Assembly (NCBI RefSeq): GCF_031143425.1
Contig: NC_090442.1
Location: 426,391,776 to 426,455,775 of the forward strand
Source: Pleurodeles waltl
Taxonomy: Eukaryota > Chordata > Amphibia > Caudata > Salamandridae
Reading direction: 5' to 3'
DNA: 64,000 nt
The notes under the pieces are model-generated. The model had not been told where the DNA came from, ran no database searches, and worked only from the letters and a program-made list of their open reading frames with translations. This document shows, piece after piece, positions 22,271 to 35,164 of this stretch. The position numbers and the translations under genes are program-made. Positions within the stretch are counted from its first letter, which is position 1; every line of letters begins with the position of its first letter.

Positions 22271-24552
22271 CTAAGAGGGGGAAGGGCTAAAAACGCAGCT
22301 TAGTGTCTAGCATAGTGTGAGTGTGAGGAAGTAGTTCACTGAGTTCATCTGCACCGACTGCCTTTCAGTGAAGGACAGGCTGGCAGCACTGACGAGATTA
22401 AAGCTGAGCATGTTTTGGGAATGTGCTGCAGAGTAGAGCACTGGCAGTAAACCACGTTTCCCAGACTCTCATGTGTCTAGTGAGACGGCTTCCATCTTGG
22501 ATCCTCCAGTGTAACTTTCCTCATGATGCTTGGCGTCCTTGCTAACAAATTGTGCTACAATGTTGCAACAGCAGGATCTCGTTACATGAATGTTGCATGA
22601 ATGAGTTTGGATTATGGACTTTTTGGATTACACTGAGGTGTAAATGAACTTTAATTTTTTTCTTGTGCACTTGTTTGAACTCTGAAGTCTGTATTGTGTG
22701 ATCTGATAACAGTTCTTGTGACTGAACAGGAGGGATCCTTAAGAAGAAATGTTCACATATATATAAATGTTAGCTGTTAGAGTATAACATATTAGATTAC
22801 CAGTCAGTGTTTATATTACTAAGTGTAATGAATTACAGGATAATAATGATGCTTCCTATTTTCCAGTTTTCTAGAAATCAAGCTGAAACTATACTCATCT
22901 CTACAAAAGGATGTATAGTGGCAAACCGTGAGATAGTTATTCTAAACATAGTGAGATGTGTAAGTATATGCTGTTAGCAAGATATTCATATTTCTTCACA
23001 TTTAGCTTTCAGGAAATTCCAGTTACCTGTCAAAGCAGAGAGAGCTGGGTGCATAGAGATATTGCTAATGGATATCTCTTTAAAGTTACAAAATATGTTC
23101 ATTGTTCCAATGACAAGTGACTAAAGGCATGCCTTTATCCTTTAGAGTGCACTACAAACTTCACAGCTCCATAACCTCAGAAGTGATGAGGCACCGTGTG
23201 GAGTCCTGTGTCTCTGTTTTCTCTGTTATTTCATTTCCGTTTTCCCACTTCTACCTCTGGCCTCATGCCCTAATGTATGTGGGCATTGGTGGGACAGTGA
23301 GAGAAGGAAAAGAGAATTCTCTCCATTGGATCTAGAAATTCAACAATTTGTGATGCAGGCAACGGTACTCTTTCAAGCTAGTATTCGCTTGCATGAGGTG
23401 GGCTTTTCCAAACTCACTCAACTTTCTCCTTCGAGTCTTGTACTGGCAACAGGAGGTCAGCATCTATCATGGGAAGCGGGTTTTACATGGCAACATACAG
23501 TAGTTGTGAAATAAAAATAGAGGCCTAAGCGATAGAGCATCTGTACAGGTGTATTTTGTCAGTGCATAAAAGTTTACTAGTTATCCATAACAGATAAATA
23601 GTAGTATTGGTGGACGTACAAGTACAAGCGACTGACTGATGAAGGAATCAAATTATCTGCATGAATACATAACCGAGGATGGTGCAGTAGCAGGAAGGCG
23701 AAGGCTCCGAGACGCAAGGTAATTAAGTAGTGAACGATTTGTACCTCATTCAGAGTTTGACACCACAGAATGAGGAATTAGGTTAGTGACTATAACAGGA
23801 TTAACCTGACTGCCCTAATCTGGATACGAAGACCACTGGGAGATCGGGAGCAATATTTTCCCTTCCCATAAGCGCAACACATTACTTGGCCTACTTCCTA
23901 AGACTACAAGTGAGTTAAGTGACTCAATAATGGTGTACAGAGTATGGATTCCAGTGTGCGAGCAACGTCCTATACCAGAGGACTTCAGACTGTGACGCGG
24001 GCTGCCTGGGGTGTGTGGGCACATAGAAAGAGGGGTGCGCTCCCACATTCAAGAAAATTGATTCTTACTCTGCTTAAAAAACAAAAGCATGGACATGCAA
24101 ACAAGCATAACTGTCTGTTGAAAAAAAGACTAAAACAAGTTTAACCCACAGAACAATTGTGATACATGTATCAGTGTTATCATGTGGGTTAGGGTTGTTT
24201 TAGATATCTTGTGGCAGGCAGCTGTGGTTGCAGTGGGGAAACATCAATGCCAAGACTTGCACAATGTCCTGGAGCAAGGGAGCACTGTGCGGGCCCACAG
24301 GCAGTGTTCTCACCTTTCTCAAAGGGAAATACTATAAAATTGCTCAAGGGTTAAGATTCTGTGAATGCAGCATGATACTCAAACAGACCATTCTATAAAA
24401 TTATTGCTTTTCATTTTTAAAATTACCTTTCTGTTTTTGTTCACTTTAATAACTGGGATCATTGTTATGACTCTAGAACACATTTAAAAGTGGGCTCTTC
24501 TTATAATTCCTTGTTTAAATGTCTACTGATAAGGAGAAAAAGTACAAACTCT
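22271..24552. other. No recognisable genes
   Basis: 22290-22760 could include the 3' LTR of the preceding element, but no second copy exists in the window to test this. The rest is unremarkable AT-rich DNA. Confidence 0.4.
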
Positions 24553-25005
24553 AGGGGCCATATTTACAGGGCACTTGCACCCCTTTTGCCGCAAGTGTGA
24601 TGCTAACGGGCCACTGCCATATTGCCATATTTACAAGGTGCCGCAAATTAGGTTTGCGCCACCTTGTAAACCCTTTGCACCACATCATGCATAATATATG
24701 CAGATGTATACAAAGGAGGTGTTCCCTTGCACCGTTTCTAGAGTCATTTTTAAAACAGGCATGAAAATGAGCCTCCCATTGATTTCAGTGGGCCTCGTAA
24801 CACTATACTTGATTAGCGCCAATTTTTTTTCCGCTAATTCAGTATAGCGTTGCAATAGCGTAAAAAAAATTACGCTATTGCTCCTAACATGTGCCATGGT
24901 ACAGTAAATATGGCGGTACCATGGTGACATTAGGGGAGCCAAGGGAGCTGCAAATAAAGTGGCGCATCACTTGTGATGCGCCACTTTCTTGTAAATATGG
25001 CCGTA
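24553..25005. mobile_element. Fold-back/MITE-like element (~450 bp)
   Basis: It begins AGGGGCCATATTTAC and ends GTAAATATGGCC, an inverted pair of ~12 bp. The inside has hairpins (TGCGCC-rich left part, GCAATAGCGTAA/TTACGCTATTGC near 24851-24881, and 24956-24987). It has no coding capacity. A TA-type target duplication (CTA/GTA) is possible but not convincing. Related fragments lie at 14600-14835 and about 30240-30735. Confidence 0.7.
24956..24987. repeat. Perfect 15 bp hairpin
   Basis: AAAGTGGCGCATCAC, loop TT, GTGATGCGCCACTTT, just inside the right terminus of the fold-back element. Confidence 0.95.
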
Positions 25006-27129
25006 GGTGATTTGTCTAATTTTTTTAAAGAGCGCAACAAAAAAATCTAGTCATGCTGGTATAATACCGGACAGGTGGCAACCCTACCCACACGGAACGA
25101 ATGGACTGAAACCCTGAGGGAGTAGATAGGGTGAGAAGGGAGAGGTGCAAGAGCCTCAAAAGCTAATGCACTACAGGAACCTTAAGAAAAGGGGGCTCCG
25201 CAGGAGCCATTGGAGATAGGGTGATAATAAATTCTGAATATAGAGTGCACGGAGAGATTGAGAAGTGCACCCTTCAGAAGCCTAATCGAGTTCCAAAATC
25301 CTGAAGGAATGAGGTTCTGCAGGAACATGGGCCGAAAGAGCACTAGGGGAGCGTGGGGCAAAGAAGGATACAGGAGTTTGGAGGGAGTACGTATTGTGTG
25401 TTCCTTCAGCATACCCCTCAGCCTTTTGATGGTCCAAGTCTGGTGAGATGGAGAAGTTTTGAAGAGTGATACCATTGAAATAAATGGTCATGGTTTTGGG
25501 AAGGTTTTTTGAGAGGGAGACCTATTCAGGTGCAAAGAAATGATTTTGCTTGTCTCAAATGTGAAACTTGGTACACACAGGGTGACACTCTCCAGTTGAG
25601 GGTGATTTGAACGGTATGTCATGAAGAGAGGGTGTGCTGCAAGAGTGGGGATGGTTAGAACACTGGAAAAAGGGAGTGAGAGAGAGCTGCAAGAGTTACT
25701 GTGGGAAGGGGGCCTGTAGGCCAAGAATGTGTGGGCCTGGAAAAAACAATTCAGGTGGTATATTTACAAGAATCTGATGTATTGGCATTGATGCGTCATA
25801 TTTCTTGCATCTTTCGCAAATGCCCTAACAAAGCCATGGATCTGCTATATTAACAATACAGAGCTCCATTGCGCATGTTTTCATGGATGCTTCAGAAATT
25901 CTGATGCATCTCTTGGCGCTCAAGTGACGCATTGCTGGAGTTGCGTCATAAAACTGATGCAACTCCAGTAATGTGTCAGAACACAGAGGTGAGACCTATT
26001 TAAAAGCCATGCATCAATCCTAATGCCTGGTTTGAGGAGGCGGAAGGATTTTGACCCAGTCAAATGAGAGTGTGGCAGCGAAAAGGTGGGACATAATAAA
26101 TATATTTTTCTGGCCCCATAAACCTCAAAAGTTCTGATATCCAAAACCTCGGTTTAGTCGCAAGTATTTTGGAAAATGTTTTTATAATGATTGCACTCTG
26201 CACCTCCAACTTTTAGCATTAATAAACTAATTTTCTATTTCCAATCTTTTAAGAGACTTTTGGGGCCACTTTCAGGGTGAGATTATTTGGATGACAAAAT
26301 GTCCGTCATACGCTATTTCACCATATTAATCATTAGGATTCAATTTTGTTTGCCGCCAAAGGTACACATTCATGACCACTAGATGGCAGCAGAACATCAA
26401 CTATTGTTGGATTCTGCATAGAAAAGCAGAATGAATAACAGAAAGGATCGTAAATCTAGAGTTTCAATATACTTTTTGATACTTTCAACACAATGCGGCA
26501 TAGATGTGATACAATTAAGCAATAGCAATTGTTTGGTATTCGAACTGCAACAAATCATTGTCTGAATAATGGAAACTGCATGCGGTAAAGAGGTTATAAA
26601 ATAATTACTGGTCAGTGAGGGGAGCAAGAGTTAAAGGCAATTGCAAGCGAGGCTAATCAGTGGAACAGTGTGGGCAGATTATCAATATGTAGAAAATTCA
26701 CAGCACGGAGTAGGAATACATGCACAAATAAAGCTGATTTTAAGATGGGATAAACAGCAGTTTATCAAATCGGAAAATTAACATTTCATTGCTGCCAAGG
26801 TTTCAGATTGCTATGTGTGACATTTTCATAATTTCGGTGTAATTCTGAATGACATTGCAACAACTATGAGTAACACCTTCTTGCAAGCAAAATAAAGCAA
26901 TGAGGATGATGGAACCATAGAAATAAAAAAAATTGAGAATCCCACACCTCCCATTGTGCACCAGCGCCACCTTGTGACCTTTGATAAACACTACCCGGAG
27001 CTTACCAAGCAAACGGAGAAACTGGAACAAGCAGGTTTTACCGACAAGGTTCTTTTGCGTGACATTCTCAGGCATTGTGGTAATGTGAGAAAAAGATCGG
27101 ATATGCGTTATTCTAACACAAGATGTGTG
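25006..27129. other. No genes; one strong hairpin
   Basis: 25080-25740 is purine-rich on the plus strand and gives chance minus-strand frames. 25750-26010 is a fold-back-like fragment (left end TATATTTACAAG) around the hairpin at 25925-25978. The remainder is AT-rich. Confidence 0.5.
25925..25978. repeat. Inverted repeat, ~20 bp arms with few mismatches
   Basis: TGACGCATTGCTGGAGTTGC on the left faces GCAACTCCAGTAATGTGTCA on the right. Confidence 0.85.
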
Positions 27130-27330
27130 ACACTTGGCAGGACTGAGATTCCTTTTGATTGCTGGTGAAAGAGGCAATCTAGAGTAACGCGAGGCAGAAC
27201 AATTTGATGCCTTGTGTTACTCCGGGGCAGGGAGGCATGCCGTGGGTAGATGCATGGATATTCCCATGCATCTACCCATGAATTCTGACACATTCCCAGA
27301 TTTACCAATACTGGTAGACCTAAAAAGTGT
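27130..27330. repeat. Fold-back/MITE-like repeat, copy 1
   Basis: It contains the 15 bp hairpin at 27243-27278 and a flanking CTAGAGTAACGCGAGGCAG ... GACACATTCCCAGATTTACC. Copy 2 at ~27700-27960 has the same order of landmarks (AGAGTAACACAAGATAGTG, CATGGGTGGA...CATGCATCCATCC, GATTTTGACACAATTGC). Confidence 0.6.
27243..27278. repeat. Perfect 15 bp hairpin
   Basis: TGGGTAGATGCATGG, loop ATATTC, CCATGCATCTACCCA. Confidence 0.95.
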
Positions 27331-27699
27331 CAGAATTGTACGCCTCTTCATTAGAGGCGCAACAAGGAGAAATATCTTTATTTTGCCATGTTTCCTATTT
27401 CTACATTCGCTACATTGAGCAGCACATGTAGAAAGAAGCGACTGCCTCTGAGGATTGCATTTGTACAGGAAGGTGTCCATTCCTGCACAAAAACTATCCT
27501 GCCAGTAATGCCTGCATTGGTGCTAGCCCAGCTCCTTGTGTGTTAGCGTAGGCAGAGAGCAGGAATGTGCTGTATAATGTTAAATACGGTGTATTCCTGC
27601 CCTCTCCCTTTCATGCAGTGCAGTGCAGCAGGGGAGCTTTCTGCGTTGGGCTTTGTTGGGCTTTGTGAAAGGTTGACCCAGATGTTCCAAGGGCTTGCG

Positions 27700-27960
27700 T
27701 TGCCCTTATTTCATGCCAGGTGTCGCAAGGCAGTGCAAACCCATTAGTGGGAATTACTAACCCACCTTGTATTTGCTCTGTGTGGTTTAGTAAATCCAGA
27801 GTAACACAAGATAGTGCAAATTGGTACCCTGTGGTAGTCTGCATTGGGAATGCATTCCATGGGTGGAGTATGGGCATTCCCATGCATCCATCCAACCATG
27901 GATTTTGACACAATTGCATATTTGTTCAGCCTTTGAATATCAGCTGTATGCCTTGGGGCA
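27700..27960. repeat. Fold-back/MITE-like repeat, copy 2
   Basis: A diverged counterpart of 27130-27330, with the central inverted repeat now imperfect (CCATGGGTGGAGTATGGG facing CCCATGCATCCATCC). Confidence 0.55.
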
Positions 27961-29357
27961 GAATGCTGTGCCGCGGTGCTTGCAGCCCTGATGAGCATAT
28001 GAGGCAGTGCAGCTACAAGGTGCTGATATTACAGGTTGGAGGAAAGAAAAAACGAGTTGTCACTGGTCATATTCTGGCTTTTTATGTGTCTTATTAAAGA
28101 AGTCCATATCTTCACATGTACAATACCTGTAAATATTGAGCAATACCAGCATGTGGGAGATTGTAATGTGCTGATGGACCTTATATGGTTATCCTTGCAC
28201 CCTTGATGCTTTGCTCGGTATAGTACGATGCAGTTGCACCTTGAGAATGTGCTCGTGTAGTGGATGCGATCCCGTGGCATTGACGACTATGTCTACACGT
28301 AGGATTGCTTTGATTCGCATGCAATGCTTGTGCATGGGCACTATCGGCTGAATCTTGACATTTGAAACGTTGTGTGGCGACAGCAGCACGTTTGAGACTA
28401 CTGATTCTTCTTCCGACAGCCCTGGAGTCCAGGAGCCAGATGGATGCAGTCGAGCATTCAGAATGACCTAATGTAATATAAGGAAAGACCTGAAACGGTT
28501 ACTTCTTGTGAGGCACTTAAGTGTCCTTCATGCGTTCAACAATAACATCTATACACCAAATTAGGTTGTTAGTAAGGGATTCGCTTTAAACCCTAGGGTA
28601 CATATTAACAGGTTGCACATACATATCCACTGTGCTAATGTTAGATTCATCATAGCTACCTCTGCAGTGACAGCCACTGCCGGCCCTCGCTGAAGCCCGA
28701 GCAGCGCCCCAGAGGGGGTTATTGCTTCTTCCTTGACTCATATTCAGAACAAAGAGGCGCGAAGAACCAGCATCGGGTTCCTGTCTTTGCCAGATTTTTA
28801 GCAGCTGGGAGTTCAAATCAAGTTAGATACTTCACACATTGTTCAGCTGTGATGTGATCATTAATTCTTGAGGAGTTACTTTAATGCGCGTGTCTTGTAG
28901 AATTATTTCACTTTCAAAATATTGTATTCCAACGGCCAGAAAAACGGGTCTTTGGCCCAAACAACCGTAACATATTTTCCAGTGCTTGATGGCTAATCCC
29001 AGGTCTCTCTCATTAGGGTTACCATGAAGAAAAATGATAGCCGGGCCTAATAGTTGGAACACAATAGGTATCACAATCACCCAAAGATGCGATACAAATC
29101 ACGAATTTAACTACAGTATTCAGAACATACATTCCTTGGGATTCTAGCGAGCTGCTGGATTTTTCGTTTTCAAATGATGTGTATTCAGGCTGCAAAGGGG
29201 TTAGATAAATCATACAATTCACAGAAATCGCCAACGAAAGACTGGATAGTAGCTTCTTAAAAGTTGTAACAAGTTCTTCTTCCATTATGCCCTTTCCTAC
29301 GAACACATTTTCCCATTGACACAGAATGGGAAAAACCCTTTGCTACATCTGTCCCTA
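27961..29357. other. No recognisable feature
   Basis: Mixed-composition DNA without coding signal, terminal repeats or hairpins that stand out. Confidence 0.5.
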
Positions 29358-30226
29358 AGACCCATATTTATACTTTTTGACCCGAATCAGCGCTTGGGCA
29401 AATTTGCGTCAAAAAGTTTACTGCCGGCTAACGCCATTCCAACGCGCCAGCCGGGCACCTTATTTATGGAATGATGTTAGCCGGCGCTGCGGCCTGGTTT
29501 GGTTCAAAATAAATGACTCAAACCGGGCAGCGGAGGTGTAGGTAAGAATGGGGGTTGTGCGTCAAAGAATGGTGCAAGTCAGGTTAGAGTAAAAAATATT
29601 GACTCTAACCTGACTTGCGCCATTTTTTGACGCACAACTCCCATGGAAATGACTCCTGTCAAAAGGTCAGGAGTTATGCCCCATGGCATGTAAGGGGGCC
29701 CAAGGAAGGCCCCCCATCCCACTTAAAATAAATAAAAAAAAAATACTTACCTGCACTCACCATAGATGGGCCCTCTCATCCATGGGTGTCCTCCAGGGGT
29801 GGGCTAGGGTGGCAGGGGGTGTCCCTGGGTGCAGGAAAGGGCACCTGTGGACTGCTTCCATGGTCTTCCACCATGGAAAAGAGCCCACAAATCCCTTAAC
29901 GCCTGCCTTGACCCAGGCGTTAATTTTTGATTCACATCGGGCTGTGCGCCATTTTCCGGCTCCGGCTCCGCCTCCCAGCCATGCTCCATTTTTGCCCAGT
30001 TGGATAAATATGTTGCACTTGTGTTTAAGTAATTTTTTGGACGGGAACGCCTATCTTGCATGCCATTAACGCAAGGCGGTTTCACAAATCCAGAAAATGA
30101 CGCACACAGCGGAATTTTGACGTTCGCGGGGTCGGCCGTCAAAGTATAAATATGGTGTTAGGTTTGTGCTGAATTTATGTAAAATAAATGATGCAAATCC
30201 GGCGCAAGCAGAGCATAAATATGCCC
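29358..30226. mobile_element. Fold-back/MITE-like element, second copy of the 16159-17094 family
   Basis: It shares with 16159-17094 the ends (ACCCATATTTATACTTTTTGAC at left; GCAAGCAGAGCATAAATATGCCCC at right). It also shares internal order: ATGGAATGATGTTAGCCGGCGC, a hairpin around GCAAGTCAGGTTAGAGT, the A-rich tract then ACTTACCTG, ATGGGTGTCCTCC, GACCCAGGCGTTAA, GGACGGGAACGCC and AACGCAAGG. The 25 bp hairpin of copy 1 is absent. Divergence is substantial, so the copies are old. Confidence 0.75.
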
Positions 30227-30239
30227 CAAAGAGCAAGTT

Positions 30240-31345
30240 TTACGAGGTCCTGGCACACTAGTGTCATTTTCTTATGCTAATGTGGCATTAAGGAGGATAT
30301 TCTCCTTCACTATATTTACAAAGTGGATCAATGCTAGCATTGCACCACTTTCTAACCCCTTACACCACATTTTGCCTGCGCCAGGCAAAATGTATGCAAG
30401 GGGGGGCGTTCCCATGCAGGGAGGCTTGTAGATTTCACTGTGCCATTTTTGCATCATTTTTAATGCCTCATTGGGGCAGGCGTTAAAGTGACGGGCCCAT
30501 AGTAGCCTATGGGCCTTCCTTAGTTCTTTGCCGCACTAGTGGCATAAGTTATTGCACTAATCCAGTAAAGCTCGACAAAAGCATCATAAATGATGACGCA
30601 ATTGTGGAAACATGCGTCATGGTGTGCTCTATTGTAAATACTGCACAACCATAGTGTTGTTAGGTGTGGCATGGGTGTCCCAAGAAAAGTGGTGCAATGG
30701 GATCGATGCACCACTTTCTTATAGATCTAGCCCTAGGTGGCTTGTTTACAAGTGATCATGCTGTGCTGCAATGAACCACAGGGAAAGGGCAGAAATGCAT
30801 CATATCTACAAGGTACGGCACATTTCTGTCCTCTCTGCCTGCGCTGGTGCAAAAAGGGTTGCCTAGCGCAGACACAGGATGATTGAATCACGGAGAGGAT
30901 TGTATTTGTGCAGGAAGGTGTCCCTTCAATCCCTGGAGGCTTATTCTTCTTTCTACATGTGCTGCAGAATTCAGCACAAGTACAAAGCAGAAAAAATGAG
31001 GAGAAACAAAGATCTTTCTCCTTGTGGTTTTCTCCCCTGGGGAGGCATAAGATTTTGACACATTCCAAGGTTTATACATTTGTGTAAGTCTGGGAATGTG
31101 TCAAAACCCATGGGTGTTGTGTGGGAAAACCCAATGTCCATGTAACGTCTCCTTGACACAATGTAGTGCAAAACAGGAACTAGTGCTGCTCTGCCTTACA
31201 CCATATGTACAAGCCCATGAAAAGCCACGCAAAGTGTCTTTGTCTGGCCTTGTAGACATGGGTCTGCGCTATGCGCCACCGATCTGTCACGAAAAATGAT
31301 GCACCAGCAGTGCACAGGGCTTGTAAATAAGCCCCTAGATTTGAT
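30240..31345. repeat. Two or more fold-back/MITE-like fragments
   Basis: About 30240-30735 has ATATTTACAAAGTGG near the left and GCACCACTTTCTTATAGATCTAGCCC at the right, like the 24553 family. About 30738-31340 runs from GGCTTGTTTACAAG to GGGCTTGTAAATAAGCCCC. It contains an inverted pair around 31045-31115 (GACACATTCC ... GGAATGTGTC) that also recalls the 27130 family. No coding sequence. Confidence 0.5.
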
Positions 31346-33190
31346 CAAAATCTGCTTCCCTGGGTTGAGAATATTGTCACTGAGGAAAACTTTTATTAAT
31401 AAGTAATGCAAAGTAGCGCAATAAGCAAAGTTGCTGCCCTGAGGTTCACTAGGGAGAGAGAGATTATCTCAGAGCCATGTCTTGTTTTAGGACAATTTTA
31501 CAGCACACAAAAAAGGTTTTTGGTGTAAAAATAAATACTATCAATACTTGTTGCCAATTTCCAGCACTTTGCACCTTTGCTACTCCTTGATAAGTCTGCT
31601 CCTTCGTATGTTCTCAGATTCCTGGGAAATATTTTAATTTTATAATTACAGCTGTCAATAGTCTCGTATGGATGGTTTTCAATGTATATATTATTTATAT
31701 TTTCATTTTCCTGAGAGCAGGTGTTTAATGGGGCTTGTGTAGTATATAGAGTCTCCAAACAATAAACAAATACATCTAAACCTCTCCAACCGTATTTTTG
31801 TAAACGTTGACAGAAGTACGAAAGTATCTTGAGCAGTGGATCAAATAGCCATTCTTTAGGGAATTAAAATAATTTCCAGGTTATGAAAGACACATATGAA
31901 AATTGTAGAATTTCTGTTGTACTCCAATATGCAGTTCTGGGATATCCACCAAATGGCAAAATCTGTAGGGCATTAACACATGCTAAATCTTTTTATTTTC
32001 ATGGAAAACGTTTTTCCCATTGACAAGACCCTTTCAACATCTCCCCACTAAGCATGGGTGTGTCCCTTCCACCTTTGTATTCTGAAAATGCACGTCAGCA
32101 TGCAATTTGCAGGTCCAAATTGTGTGGGTACTATCAGGATGCAAACATTGTACATTTACCTGCTTCTGTAACGTGCCTCACGCAAAAAACTCAGGGCCTC
32201 ATTTACAAGCTTCTTGCGCCACTGCTGCTTCATTTTTTGAATGCATTGATGGTGCAATCAGTGCTCTACACTGCTCCATATTTACATCTGACACATATGG
32301 CCCAATGCATCAGTTTGTAAAGCCCTGCGTCACATTGTACCTACTCCATTCGTCCCCTGGGCATGGCCATTGGGCTTGTACACCAGAAAATTGTGCTACA
32401 TTGCTTAGAGGCAAAAAAGAAATGCCTCTAAGCAGTGTAGCCTGTAAACTGTGTAGCGTCATAATTTGGCGCACAAGCCCTGGTTACCCCTACGCCTCCC
32501 CGGCCCTGTTTGCGTCCTTTACAAGGATGCTAACAGGGCCTTAGCGCCAGCTAGCGCCATTCCATACATATGGCACCTGTCCAGCGTCATGGAATAGCGC
32601 TAGCCGGCGCTATACTTTTTGCCACAAACCTGCGCTAATGCAGGCTTGCAGCAAAAAGTATAAATCTGCTCCTTAGCTCCCAAAGTGCAAGGTGTACTGC
32701 CTGCCCCACTGCTAAAAAACCATGGCTAACATACAATCCTACTTAAAGTATGAGCACTGTCCGGCAGACATTTGAATCCTAAAGTGCACATGTGCCAGAG
32801 GACAATGACTATAATTCAGTTCTAATTTGTAAAGTCAAACAACACGTCCATTGTTGTTTTATACGCCCTGGCAGAGAGTAGAGACCTGTGTTTTGTGCTC
32901 TTAGAAGGTTGTGGCAGTCAGAACACACTCCACTTCCTCCAAATATCTCGCTGTTTGGGTAGGACTGCATGTCTCCACGTGCAAACCCCCAGTTGTAACC
33001 ATAACGTGTGCAGTAGTCTACGGCGTTCCCTCAAAGTGCTGTTGCACAAGCAGAACATGTGAGACACAGTTTAAGGCGCTAGCCTGCAGAGCCGACAGGG
33101 CCCATCTTTTGTGGGCCGATGCCATGGGCTCTCATGTTTGCCCACAGGTAGGACCCCCAAATAATAAGGCAGTTATTTCCTTTTAATGCT
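31346..33190. other. No genes; one fold-back-like fragment
   Basis: 32190-32680 begins GGGCCTCATTTACAAG and ends GCAAAAAGTATAAATCTGCTCC, with GCTAGCGCCATTCC and AATAGCGCTAGCCGGCGC facing each other near 32548-32612. It is again a fold-back type repeat. The other parts hold nothing I can name. Confidence 0.5.
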
Positions 33191-33199
33191 GTACGTTAG

Positions 33200-34870
33200 G
33201 ATTTCTCTCAGGTTTTGCTGAGGGGCTAGGGTCCTATAGCTGTTTAAACTATCCAGGCATGATGCCTTTTCTCAAGAGTTGTCTTGTCTTCAGTTTACAA
33301 CAGGTACTTTATTGCTTTTTTGGTTAGTGATTTAAATAGCTTGTAATTGAGCACTGATGACCATAAACTCTCCATGCCTAGCTGCTTGATTCAGGTGTCA
33401 ATGAATTTTCGGGCCAGAAAGCGGGGCTTTATTGTTATTTCCTCCCATATGTTATGGTTTATGTGTCCCCGGCCATGCCTCTCGTTTTGAGAAAAAAGTT
33501 AATCTAGACTGTGCACCTTGCAAGAGACTTTTTGGGCAGGCTGAACTCCAGCCTTATCTGTGCTGGTGAAGTATAATGTGGAAGCTTAAACATTTGCCTG
33601 TATATGCTCATTATGGTGTCATCAAAGAACTTAGAGTTTCTACCATAGAGGGTGACACTTCCGTAGGCCAGCGTGGGGGCCACCTTATCTTCTAGCAGTG
33701 GACTGAGCGTATACTTGTTCAATTTGGCTGAAGGCGTCCGAAGGAGAGGGCAGCCCCTTCCTGTCTTATTTGTTCTTTATGTTTAAAAAAGGAGCTGTGG
33801 CAGTCGAAAAGGAGACCCAGGTATTTATAAGTAGCCTTTCTTCAAGCTTATTCCTGCTTAATCCCTGGGTTGCGACCCCCTTGAAGGATCTCTTAACTGA
33901 GATCATGATTTTGGTCTTTTTATGGTTCATTTGCAGCCCTTCTTAAGGGAGTAATTTTCAGTGGCATTCAAAAGATGTATCATGCCTACCCTAGTTCTGC
34001 TGAGTAATACGACGTCATCAACATATAGGCGGTTTAACAGTTGCATCATCCCCAGCCGTGGTGCATTGGAGTTGATGGAAGATAGTCCTGTTGAGTAATC
34101 AGCCATAAAAAGATTGAATAAAGTTGGGGCCAAGACACAGCCCTGTTTCAGGCCTCTAGTTGTTGCAGTCCCCCTACAGATGTTTGATCTGTTGCCCAGG
34201 TTGATCCTGACCCACTTTTTAGTGTACAGGTTCTGAAAGGCTTTCAGGAGTTGCAGTGCAATTTGCCAGCTGTTGAGTTTCCCTCAGAGCCTACTTTAAT
34301 TGATACTATCAAATGCTGCTTTGAAGTTGATAAAAAAAAGGCATAGCGGAAGGTTTGCAGCCATTGAAGAGTCTAGTATAAGAGATAAGGCCATGATATT
34401 GGTTTACATGCCTGTGTTACTAGTGAACCCAGTTTGGTTTGGGGAAATTATTAATTTTTGGCCGGCTCAATAAGTAAGGTATTTAAGGAGGACCCTGGCA
34501 AAATATTTTTCCATTGTAAATAAGCGCTATCAGACAGTAGTTTCTAGGGTCCGATTTGTCCGTACCTTTGTATATTGGACAAATGATTGATCTTCTCCAA
34601 GATTCCGGGATCATTTGTCAGTCAAGGCATGATTGGAAAGGGGAGCCCTAGCTTCTGCCCACTTGGACAGGTCTGATTTGTAAATGGCCTGAAGGACCCC
34701 GTTTGGACCAGCAGCCCCCATCTTCCTCCCTCTGACTATTAGCCGTTGGATTTCTGCTGGGGTCATATCATATTCACTAACCACTCTCCTGATTTTATGG
34801 GGTCTTAATCATCAAACTAGCTGACCCAACCTAAGACTCTGGGGGAAAGGAGGTCCTCGGCTCTTTACAG
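33200..34870 (-). mobile_element. LINE (non-LTR retrotransposon) reverse transcriptase fragment
   Basis: Minus-strand translation, through several stops and shifts, gives the non-LTR RT pattern in order. ESWRRSIICPIYKGTDKSDP lies at ~34.6 kb, then FINFKAAFDSIN near 34.33 kb, then GCVLAPTLFNLFMADYSTGL with LYVDDVVLLSRT at 33927-34133. The thumb-side LAYGSVTLYG is at 33504-33722. RT with YVDD and the APTLFNL block marks a LINE rather than an LTR element. It lacks an endonuclease domain to the right and a clear 3' tail to the left, so it is truncated and dead. I cannot assign the clade. Confidence 0.8.
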
Positions 34871-34899
34871 CTTACACAGTAAGTTGTGTCTAAGTAAAC

Positions 34900-35157
34900 T
34901 TACAGGACTTGAATCACAGACCATAAAAATAAACCTATTTTTACAAGGGCATACTGTGTTACATGGTTGGTCAACTGCTTATTTGTGACTTCTACAACCT
35001 CAAGTATTTTTCCTGAAAGGGGCAAATTTAGCACTTCTGATGTTCTAACAGTGGAACGTGTAGCCCAAGTGTCAACCAGGAATGACACATCATGACCCAC
35101 GACATTGGCATTTACATAGGGACCACATTGATCTGCTTCTAAGGATGCATCTAGCAT
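34900..35157 (-). pseudogene. Retropepsin remnant of the ERV-like element
   Basis: The aspartic protease cuts the Gag-Pol polyprotein. The frame shows NANVVGHDVSFLVDTWATRS; the LVDTGA active-site motif has its glycine replaced by tryptophan (DTWA). The usual strands follow, but the second conserved LLG(R/K)D block is missing because the sequence meets the LINE fragment at about 34.87-34.9 kb. It lies directly after the nucleocapsid-like remnant on the same strand, the order expected for gag-pro. Confidence 0.7.
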
Positions 35158-35164
35158 GCACTCC

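Noticed and set aside
26956..27168. 70-codon plus-strand frame beginning MHQRHLVTFDKHY
   Set aside because: No recognisable motif, and its end overlaps the fold-back repeat. Treated as chance.
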